A stretch of 8,993 nt of DNA from Tannerella sp. (GTDB taxonomy: Bacteria; Bacteroidota; Bacteroidia; Bacteroidales; Tannerellaceae): the NCBI GenBank assembly GCA_031283915.1, contig JAITAY010000204.1, positions 1-8,993 on the forward strand. Direction: 5' to 3'. The notes beneath the pieces were generated by a model that worked only from the letters and a program-made list of their open reading frames with translations, did no database searches and had not been told where the DNA came from. Every line of letters starts with the position of its first letter. Position 1 is the first letter of the stretch. Positions 1 through 5,216 of this stretch are shown here, piece by piece. The translations under genes and the position numbers were made by a program.

Positions 1-1
1 C

Positions 2-100
2 GGGATGCTCTACTACCGCCTTTTAGCGCTTAACTTGATGACATTGGGCTTTAGCCGACGGGGAAAAAGGCGTGTGGGCGGATGCCCTTTTCTATGCTGA
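2..100 (+). other. Open frame cut by window edge, possible 3' end of a gene
   Basis: One frame is open from the window edge to a TGA at 98-100 and gives about 32 residues, beginning GMLYYRLLALNLMTLGFSRR. It is leucine-rich then basic, like many protein C-termini including some transposases, but I do not recognise a family and such a short open frame can arise by chance. A small hairpin (GGGC 76-79, GCCC 84-87) followed by four T lies inside the same stretch, which would be unusual within a coding end. The 17-bp dispersed repeat begins 19 bases after the stop. It could be the tail of a mobile-element gene or simply non-coding sequence; only flanking sequence would decide. Confidence 0.2.
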
Positions 101-118
101 CGGGCAATGCACAAAACT

Positions 119-135
119 ATACCGCGTGCAGTATA
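119..135 (-). repeat. Dispersed intergenic repeat, copy 1
   Basis: On the minus strand this reads TATACTGCACGCGGTAT, identical over 17 bases to copy 2 at 2272-2288. Here it sits in a longer near-palindrome: ACTATAC at 116-122 and GTATAGT at 131-137 are perfect 7-base inverted arms around an 8-base centre. On the plus strand CCGCGTGCAGTATAGTAA (122-139) matches copy 3 over 18 bases. The role is unknown; a recombination remnant, a protein-binding site or a short dispersed repeat are all possible. Confidence 0.7.
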
Positions 136-249
136 GTAACAAATCGTAAACGTAAAGGTAATACATTAGCCTTGAACATACAAATTGTTACGTTTTGAAA
201 AGTATTTCTGATTTTTTGTTCAACCCCTACAATTGTCCGGTAAAAGAAA

Positions 250-257
250 TACCTTTG
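250..257 (+). promoter_or_regulatory. Bacteroidetes -7 promoter box for the GH13 gene
   Basis: TACCTTTG matches the Bacteroidetes -7 consensus TAnnTTTG exactly, in an intergenic AT-rich stretch 72 bases ahead of the GH13 start codon. No good -33 TTTG lies 19-21 bases upstream; the nearest TTTG (215-218) is about 31 bases away. Transcription would begin near 264, giving a leader of about 65 bases. Confidence 0.55.
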
Positions 258-300
258 TTCGACAAAAACAACGGATTAAAGATATACAGAGGAACAGAAA

Positions 301-324
301 ATGGAAACAATAAATTTTAATTAA
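301..324 (+). CDS. Possible seven-codon leader peptide METINFN
   Basis: An ATG at 301 opens a frame of seven codons ending in TAA at 322-324, five bases before the GH13 start and in a different frame. Unusually for this window it has a good Shine-Dalgarno-like sequence, AGAGGAA at 288-294, six bases upstream, whereas the GH13 ATG itself has almost none. It could be a translated leader that delivers ribosomes to the GH13 start by coupling. Equally, the purine tract may serve the downstream ATG or be chance, and a peptide this short cannot be judged by content. Confidence 0.25.
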   Translation: METINFN

Positions 325-329
325 GATAT

Positions 330-2153
330 ATGGCAAACAAAATAGTATTAGGCATTGCAGTGATGATATGGATATTTACTCAAAAAATCGCTGCACAGAA
401 TCCACCCGAATGGGTAAAGGATTTGATTATTTATGAAATAGCGACCCGCGGGTTTACTTCGCCCAACGGTCCGGAAAGCGGTGGTTTCAAGAGCGCTCAA
501 GAGAAATTACCCTATCTCCAGAAACTGGGAATCACCGGTATATGGCTGACGGGTACAAACCTGTGCGACGCCAGGCATTTCTACAACATTTGGACGCAGT
601 ATGCCTGCATCGACCCGTCAAAACTTGACCCGTCGCTGGGTACGCCCGAAGCGTTTAAGGCATTTGTTGACGAGGCGCATCTGCGGGGAATTAAAGTGTT
701 TATGGATGTGATTACGCATGGCGTGATGAACGACAGCCCGCTAATTGGCGAACATCCCGAATGGTTCAGAGGAGGTAGCTGGGGGATGACCGATTATGAC
801 TGGTACGGTAAACGTAAAGAGCTGGACGAATGGTGGGTCAAAACCTTTACCGACTGGGTTACCGATTACGGTATCGACGGTTACCGTCTGGATGTCGGTA
901 TTTATCGTCCCGATTTGTGGAAGCGCATCAAAGAGAACGCCGCCACAACGGGTCATCCCATCACTGTTTTCAATGAATCATGGGTAGACAGCGAGGGAGC
1001 CGGCGATTTTCTGCAACGCATGGTAAATCTTACCGGACACAGTACGGGTCCGAATATGAACGTGTTGCTGCATCGTGATGTGGCGAAACACTATCAACAG
1101 TTTGACTATTTCCGCCTTGTCGAAGTAAGACTTGATTATACGGACAGGAGTTCGGATTATGGTTATTTTGACGTCAGTCCGGTTTTAGATGTCACATACC
1201 CTCCCAATCCCAAAGGCGCCCTGAAACTGACCCTGCTCAACTTGCCTGTCCAGCCAACTCCCGAAAAACAGGAGCCACTACGCCTGCGCATCGAAGGAAT
1301 CAACCCCGGCAAGGTGATCAAACTTGTCAGCATCAGACCGCTTGGCGTGGAGTTACGCTATAACTACGGCGTACAGGGATCGCTCCTCGCGGGATTTACC
1401 GGCAGTACACATTACGAAATGGAAATAAAGCCTTTTCTTCCGGACAGGCTGCTCTATTCTACCCAACTTTCCTGTCATGACAACGGTTGGGAAGGTTTCC
1501 CGTTAGATAAAAATCCGTACGTGGCACAAGGCAGCCGCTCGATGTTCGGTTACAGTTTCATGTTCACGCCCTCCATCCCGCTATTTATGAGCGGCGAAGA
1601 GTTTAATGCCGACTACATCCCGCTGCCAACGCATACGCCCGATCTATGGGGCAAAGGTGAACCCGGAAAAGGTCGATGGCTTTATGCGTCCATGATTGAC
1701 TGGGAACAGTTGAAACAGCCTTCCAAACAGGACATGCTGGACGACGTGATGCGAATGATCGCGATTCGCAAAGCCGACGCCGACCTCTTTTGTCCGGTCA
1801 CTATCGACAAAAAGCCCCTGATGAAATCCGTTGCATTGCAAACGGCAGGCCTTGACAAGGATTCCATTCCCGTGCCGTACATGCTGTATAACGACGCCAA
1901 AGCAATTGTCATCTGCGGCAATACAACGGACAAGACCGTCAAAGGCATCCTGAACATTTCGCTTGCCGACACTCCACTGAAAAACGCAACCGAACTGCAG
2001 GTAACCGACCTTTGGAACGGCGGAAAAGCCCGGCGTATAAAAGTCGCTGACTTGCATAAATTTCCCGTTGTCATGAAACCCGACAAAACCAGGCGTGGCG
2101 GAATGGCTGTGTTGAAAATTGAGACAGTAGGATTTCGGTCAACAGCGTTATAA
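330..2153 (+). CDS. Secreted GH13-like alpha-amylase-family glycoside hydrolase
   Basis: A 607-residue protein with a signal peptide (about residues 1-22, cleavage near AA|QNPP), so it is probably periplasmic or exported; no lipobox cysteine is present. The (beta/alpha)8 barrel of the alpha-amylase family is shown by GIDGYRLD with nucleophile Asp188, FNESW with acid/base Glu216, and CHDNG with His383-Asp384 as the transition-state-stabilising pair. The family cleaves or rearranges alpha-glucosidic bonds, but the exact substrate cannot be read here. Two things are odd. The first conserved region reads DVITHG (126-131) rather than the usual DxxxNH. The gap from Glu216 to Asp384 is 168 residues, much longer than in typical amylases, and residues about 262-368 look like an inserted beta-rich domain. 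Residues after about 480 fit a C-terminal beta-sandwich. ATG 330 is the first start after an in-frame stop at 318. No SusC/SusD genes are adjacent, so a polysaccharide utilisation locus is not evident. Confidence 0.85.
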   Translation: MANKIVLGIAVMIWIFTQKIAAQNPPEWVKDLIIYEIATRGFTSPNGPESGGFKSAQEKLPYLQKLGITGIWLTGTNLCDARHFYNIWTQYACIDPSKLDPSLGTPEAFKAFVDEAHLRGIKVFMDVITHGVMNDSPLIGEHPEWFRGGSWGMTDYDWYGKRKELDEWWVKTFTDWVTDYGIDGYRLDVGIYRPDLWKRIKENAATTGHPITVFNESWVDSEGAGDFLQRMVNLTGHSTGPNMNVLLHRDVAKHYQQFDYFRLVEVRLDYTDRSSDYGYFDVSPVLDVTYPPNPKGALKLTLLNLPVQPTPEKQEPLRLRIEGINPGKVIKLVSIRPLGVELRYNYGVQGSLLAGFTGSTHYEMEIKPFLPDRLLYSTQLSCHDNGWEGFPLDKNPYVAQGSRSMFGYSFMFTPSIPLFMSGEEFNADYIPLPTHTPDLWGKGEPGKGRWLYASMIDWEQLKQPSKQDMLDDVMRMIAIRKADADLFCPVTIDKKPLMKSVALQTAGLDKDSIPVPYMLYNDAKAIVICGNTTDKTVKGILNISLADTPLKNATELQVTDLWNGGKARRIKVADLHKFPVVMKPDKTRRGGMAVLKIETVGFRSTAL

Positions 2154-2197
2154 AATGTAATTATCCACACCGGACATTTGACCCTCGTACAAGGGAA

Positions 2198-2227
2198 GGC
2201 TTTGAAGGATAGGATACCGACAAAGCC
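2198..2227 (+). terminator. Weak inverted repeat downstream of the GH13 gene
   Basis: GGCTTTG (2198-2204) and CAAAGCC (2221-2227) form a perfect 7-base stem around a 16-base loop, 45 bases past the GH13 stop. No T tract follows, so a role in termination or transcript-end stability is only a guess. Confidence 0.2.
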
Positions 2228-2271
2228 AAAGGTTATGTACGGTTTGGGTATGAGCAGACGATGAATGCTTT

Positions 2272-2288
2272 TATACTGCACGCGGTAT
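2272..2288 (+). repeat. Dispersed intergenic repeat, copy 2
   Basis: TATACTGCACGCGGTAT is identical over 17 bases to copy 1 (119-135, opposite strand) and shares TATACTGCACGCGG with copy 3 (4763-4776, same orientation). The match stops sharply on both sides: the outer bases that complete the near-palindrome in copy 1 are not conserved here. Confidence 0.7.
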
Positions 2289-2362
2289 CATATGTAATTG
2301 AGAATGGGTCAGCCCAAGTCCCGCAGAGACACTACCGGTAGAATTTTTTTTTGTACGAAACA

Positions 2363-3181
2363 ATGAAGACGCATAAAAACAGAGAGCATTTGCCGTCAGG
2401 CTCGATACTCGTTTCCACTTACAACCGTCCGGCAGCGCTGAGCCTCTGCCTGCAGAGCATCGCGAAACAAACCGTCCTGCCCGACGAGGTCGTCATCGCC
2501 GATGACGGTTCGGGCGAAGAAACCGTCCGGCTGATCGAACAAATGAAGCTGCATTTTCCCGTTCCTCTCGTTCACGTATGGCAGGAAGACAAAGGCTTCC
2601 GGCTGGCAAAATGCAGAAACAAGGCCGTCGCCCGTTCGGGCGGCGAATACATTATCCAAATCGACGGCGATCTGGTCTTGCACCGCCGGTTCGTGGAAGA
2701 CCATCTTTCATTCGCCCGGCCGGGCTGTTTCCTGAAAGGAGGGCGGGTAAACCTGACCGGAAAGCTTACGGACACACTCTGCCGGTCTTGCGCATTACCG
2801 CATATCCATTTCCTTACGCCGGGACTGATTCGCCGGACAAATGCAATTCACTGCGCTCCGCTGAGCCGCTATCTGGCGCCCCGCTATCAGAAAAACCGCA
2901 TCGCGCTGGGATGCAACATGTCCTTCTGGAAAAAGGATTACATTGCAGTCAACGGGTACGACGAAGTTTTCGAAGGATGGGGCGGCGAAGATTCCGACTT
3001 CGCCGGCAGGATGATCAACCGCGGACTGGAAAAACGGCATCTCAAGTTTGCGGGCATCGCATACCATTTGTGGCATGACGACCTTTACATGCAGAACAGG
3101 GAGAAAAACTACAACTATCTCCATCAAAACCTGCAAGAAAAACGAATATGGTGTGACCCGGGAGTGAATCAGTATCTTTGA
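2363..3181 (+). CDS. GT2-type glycosyltransferase with galactosyltransferase-like C-terminal motif
   Basis: A 272-residue GT-A fold enzyme that should transfer a sugar from a nucleotide-sugar donor, probably in the cytoplasm on an envelope glycan; no signal peptide or membrane segment is seen. The N-terminal nucleotide-binding part shows ILVSTYNRP (15-23) and VVIADDGSG (43-51). The metal-binding DxD is Asp101-Gly-Asp103 in IQIDGD. Downstream, GCNMSFWKKD (183-192) and GWGGEDSD (205-212) are the signature of the galactosyltransferase C-terminal (Glyco_transf_7C) region, and YHLWH (234-238) resembles the late His motif of these enzymes. Donor and acceptor cannot be assigned. The frame extends to a TTG at 2351, but the ATG at 2363 is the more likely start; neither has a clear ribosome-binding site. 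It converges on the Wzi-family gene, 56 bases away, which fits a role in a surface polysaccharide or LPS glycan, by inference. Confidence 0.88.
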   Translation: MKTHKNREHLPSGSILVSTYNRPAALSLCLQSIAKQTVLPDEVVIADDGSGEETVRLIEQMKLHFPVPLVHVWQEDKGFRLAKCRNKAVARSGGEYIIQIDGDLVLHRRFVEDHLSFARPGCFLKGGRVNLTGKLTDTLCRSCALPHIHFLTPGLIRRTNAIHCAPLSRYLAPRYQKNRIALGCNMSFWKKDYIAVNGYDEVFEGWGGEDSDFAGRMINRGLEKRHLKFAGIAYHLWHDDLYMQNREKNYNYLHQNLQEKRIWCDPGVNQYL

Positions 3182-3237
3182 ACGGGCATAGCCCCGCGTC
3201 CTGCCATTCCCGCCCTGTGTTCCCTTTCCGTAAAAAA
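3182..3237. other. Short convergent intergenic gap
   Basis: The glycosyltransferase and Wzi-family genes end 56 bases apart on opposite strands. The only structure seen is a short stem (GGGC 3184-3187, GCCC 3191-3194) with no T tract, so no intrinsic terminator can be called for either gene. Confidence 0.5.
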
Positions 3238-4746
3238 TTACCGGATCAAACCCTGTTTGGCGACAGAAATGCTGCATCCCGTATGATTCCCCGGCAGCGA
3301 ACCCCGGTCGACGGCCAAAGCGACGGAAAGTGTCCAGTCTTTGGGAAAGGCATAGCTGAAATCCGCCAGGAAAAAGGTACCCGTCATTTTTTTCAGCGTC
3401 GGCCTGTAGGGTCTCCCGAAACTTTCAATGCTCGAGAGCAATATGCGGTAGGAGAGGGCGGGGGTCAGAGCGCCTTCGGCGCCCAGATGCCATGCACGGA
3501 TGCGGGTATGTTTGAAGCCCGGCGTCCCGTCGGTATTGTACTCGGGTGAAACCAGCAACGGGGAACCCACCCCGCGATTGAAATAAGCATGTCCGGCCGG
3601 ATATTCGCCATTGTTGTAATAATCGTCGCCGCCGCCGCCGTAACCCGGATATTTATCGTGATCATAGTCGATGAAATGAAACGGGCCGCTTTGATTAAGC
3701 GTGACAAGACGTTCAAGTACCACCTTGCGGAGATAAGCAAAGTGCGGAAAATCGGCCTGTATTCCCCACAAACCATCCATGCCGTTGAGCAGCTCCATCC
3801 CCGAAGCATCATCGAAAAAATGCTGGTGATAGGCTTTCAAGGCCAGGGATTCCTTCTCGTAGCCCAGATGAATGTCATACGTGCCATAATGACTGCCGAG
3901 TACATTGATTTGATCGGAAGAGGTGGCATTCGCACCGCCCGACTCTCCCAGCACAATCCGAATGAAGTCCTTGAACGAACGGGGCTGCATATGTACCTTG
4001 GTTTTCGGATCCGTAGAGACGCCTCCCCATTGAACCAGGTGACGAAGACCCAGCGTCATTGTGAACGGGAAGGCGTTTTCCGTATCCTTTATCCTCACAT
4101 AAAGCGATTTGTGGTGCCAAAGCATATCCTTGACATAGAACTGATCCGGACGGATGAATGATTTCAGATACTCCGAATCGAACGAACGCCCCACGGCAAA
4201 GTTCCCCTTTCCCTGCAACCATCCGCCCGTGTAAGGGAGTGTTATAAATCGGGGTACGTACAGATTGATTTCCGGTACGGGACGGGCATTGGACGATATT
4301 CCCATGTCGCCGCTACTCAGCCGCGGATCCACAAGTGACTGACTATAATGCCGGCGTCCCTCCCGGCTTCCGATGCTTAAGCTCAGCCAGCGATAGGTCA
4401 GCGCACCAAAAAGCTGCTGGACATAAACGGTGCGGTAACGCGGTACAGCGGTCACCAAATCCGCGCCGGCGCTCCATTCCCACCCCGCACCGAGCGGCTG
4501 ACGGTGAAAGACTCCCGCTTGCAGACAGCCGTTATGGGCTTCCAGCGGTACGACACCGTACCGGTTGCTCACCATCCAGAATGGCGTCTGCCCGTTCGTA
4601 GACAGGACACCGGAGGTCTTTATCCGGAACATGGTATAATCCGCTTTTTCTTCGTTCCAAGCTGTTTCGTCTTCCTCCTGTGCCCGTCCGCAAAAAGGAA
4701 CTGTCGCCAGGGAAAGAACTGTCATAAACCACTGTATTCGCATCAT
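3238..4746 (-). CDS. Wzi-family outer-membrane beta-barrel (capsule assembly)
   Basis: A 502-residue protein with a signal peptide (about 1-22, ending CGRA|QEED), followed by many alternating beta strands rich in aromatic residues, as expected of an outer-membrane barrel. It fits the Caps_assemb_Wzi family. Typical blocks are GVLSTNGQTPFWMVSNRYG (46-64), the YSQSLVDPRLSSGDMGIS segment (134-151) followed by NARPVPEINLYVPRF (153-167), and LRHLVQWGG (234-242). E. coli Wzi helps attach capsular polysaccharide to the outer surface; Bacteroidota members are usually of this length, and many lie outside capsule clusters. A glycine- and tyrosine-rich segment (366-378) probably forms an external loop. 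The C-terminus lacks the usual terminal aromatic residue, ending QGLIR. Two adjacent ATGs (4746, 4743) are equally possible starts. It appears monocistronic, with a candidate promoter at 4959-4966 and a leader of about 200 bases carrying repeat copy 3. Its only gene partner in sight is the convergent glycosyltransferase. Confidence 0.85.
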   Translation of the reverse strand: MMRIQWFMTVLSLATVPFCGRAQEEDETAWNEEKADYTMFRIKTSGVLSTNGQTPFWMVSNRYGVVPLEAHNGCLQAGVFHRQPLGAGWEWSAGADLVTAVPRYRTVYVQQLFGALTYRWLSLSIGSREGRRHYSQSLVDPRLSSGDMGISSNARPVPEINLYVPRFITLPYTGGWLQGKGNFAVGRSFDSEYLKSFIRPDQFYVKDMLWHHKSLYVRIKDTENAFPFTMTLGLRHLVQWGGVSTDPKTKVHMQPRSFKDFIRIVLGESGGANATSSDQINVLGSHYGTYDIHLGYEKESLALKAYHQHFFDDASGMELLNGMDGLWGIQADFPHFAYLRKVVLERLVTLNQSGPFHFIDYDHDKYPGYGGGGDDYYNNGEYPAGHAYFNRGVGSPLLVSPEYNTDGTPGFKHTRIRAWHLGAEGALTPALSYRILLSSIESFGRPYRPTLKKMTGTFFLADFSYAFPKDWTLSVALAVDRGSLPGNHTGCSISVAKQGLIR

Positions 4747-4760
4747 TGATCTGTTTGATT

Positions 4761-4776
4761 ACTATACTGCACGCGG
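4761..4776 (+). repeat. Dispersed intergenic repeat, copy 3
   Basis: ACTATACTGCACGCGG matches the reverse complement of copy 1 over 16 bases, extending to 18 with TT at 4759-4760. It lies 14 bases upstream of the Wzi-family start codon, so it would be in that gene's leader. TAGAAAAGGGC (4789-4799) is also shared with copy 1 (84-94, opposite strand). Confidence 0.7.
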
Positions 4777-4807
4777 GAAGATTTTGCGTAGAAAAGGGCT
4801 GTTAGTA

Positions 4808-4930
4808 GTAGTTAGTAGAATAGCGGGCGGTAGCTCCGTGATGATATGACGAAGCAGTTCCATAAAACTGTAATTTTTGTTCCTTTCCCTCATAACGCCG
4901 CCTTCCTGCTATCTGCCATCTACTAACTAC
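4808..4930. repeat. Inverted TTAGTAG-type repeat pair in the Wzi leader
   Basis: GTAGTTAGTAGA at 4808-4819 is perfectly inverted at 4919-4930 (TCTACTAACTAC), about 100 bases apart. The first arm is preceded by further TTAGTAG units at 4802-4808. The arms could fold the Wzi-family leader RNA into a long-range stem. Short repeats of this kind are a feature I associate with Bacteroidales intergenic DNA, but I cannot verify that here. Confidence 0.5.
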
Positions 4931-4958
4931 CTCTTTATTTATAAATCATTTCGCGTGG

Positions 4959-4966
4959 CAAAGATA
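4959..4966 (-). promoter_or_regulatory. Bacteroidetes -7 promoter box for the Wzi-family gene
   Basis: The minus strand reads TATCTTTG, an exact TAnnTTTG match, followed by GCC. No TTTG is found 19-21 bases upstream; a palindrome occupies that position instead. Transcription would start near 4952, leaving a leader of about 205 bases. Confidence 0.55.
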
Positions 4967-4982
4967 GCGAAAAGAATCATAC

Positions 4983-4998
4983 GCTGTCTCATGACAGC
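4983..4998 (-). promoter_or_regulatory. Palindrome upstream of the Wzi-family -7 box
   Basis: GCTGTC (4983-4988) and GACAGC (4993-4998) are perfect inverted arms around TCAT. The site is centred about 24 bases upstream of the -7 box, overlapping where the -33 element should be, so it could be an operator for a dimeric regulator. It might instead be only a small hairpin. Confidence 0.35.
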
Positions 4999-5160
4999 AT
5001 TATGCCTGTCCGGCTGAATGGCGAAGGCCTCCGGCGCAAGATTGTAATCCGCTGAGGGAGCGCCTTCGGGGGATGCCCAGAGCTTCGGGGAGATACCAAA
5101 AGTCCCGTGAGAGACTGCACTTTATTATCCGTTAAAAGGATACCTGATACAAGGTGCACG

Positions 5161-5192
5161 ACCGGTTTGGCGGCAGCAATCGCCAAACCGGT
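5161..5192 (-). terminator. Strong 12-base hairpin after the phosphoesterase operon
   Basis: ACCGGTTTGGCG (5161-5172) and CGCCAAACCGGT (5181-5192) are a perfect 12-base inverted repeat with an 8-base loop, beginning 24 bases after the metallophosphoesterase stop. It is the strongest hairpin in the window. No U tract follows on the operon's strand, so it may end transcription, protect the mRNA 3' end, or both. Confidence 0.6.
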
Positions 5193-5216
5193 TTCTACAC
5201 CCTGCCGGAAAGAAAT

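Larger units (their letters stand above)
140..329. other. AT-rich leader region of the GH13 gene
   Basis: This stretch is visibly richer in A and T than the genes around it. It holds a 7-base inverted repeat (GTAACAA 136-142, TTGTTAC 185-191), the promoter -7 box at 250-257, and a seven-codon mini-ORF at 301-324. No longer gene is supported here. Confidence 0.5.
2154..2362. other. Spacer between GH13 and glycosyltransferase genes
   Basis: These 209 bases hold no supported gene. There is a weak hairpin (CCCT 2182-2185, AGGG 2192-2195), a 7-base inverted repeat (GGCTTTG 2198-2204, CAAAGCC 2221-2227) and copy 2 of the dispersed repeat. GACATTTG at 2173-2180 is one base off a -7 box but has no matching -33. 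A frame from about 2216 to the TAG at 2340-2342 is open without a start or a recognisable family. Whether the glycosyltransferase is co-transcribed with GH13 or has its own promoter is not clear. Confidence 0.5.
4747..5216. other. 470-base gene-free region with clustered inverted repeats
   Basis: No coding sequence is supported between the Wzi-family start and the end of the metallophosphoesterase gene. From left to right it holds repeat copy 3, a pair of inverted TTAGTAG-rich arms, a -7 box facing the Wzi-family gene, a 6-base palindromic hairpin, a stretch with two near-repeats (CTTCGGGGGATGCC at 5064-5077 and CTTCGGGGAGATACC at 5083-5097), a small inverted repeat (TATCC 5126-5130, GGATA 5138-5142), and a strong 12-base hairpin. 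A 65-codon minus-strand frame (4989-5186) crosses several of these structures and reads as low-complexity, so I do not call it a gene. Confidence 0.6.

Noticed and set aside
1682..2281. A 199-codon minus-strand frame overlapping the end of the GH13 gene
   Set aside because: It is antisense to a well-supported gene, shows no recognisable family, and its start falls inside repeat copy 2.
2216..2342. An open plus-strand frame through repeat copy 2 that could be a decayed transposase tail
   Set aside because: It has no start or conserved motif, and the resemblance is too weak to call a pseudogene.
3469..5069. GAGCGCCTTCGG shared by the Wzi gene and the intergenic block
   Set aside because: Twelve GC-rich bases with no further flanking similarity are most likely coincidence.
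4989..5186. A 65-codon minus-strand frame ending in the Wzi promoter region
   Set aside because: It crosses the strong hairpin loop and several repeats, has no ribosome site or family resemblance, and reads as translated repeat sequence.
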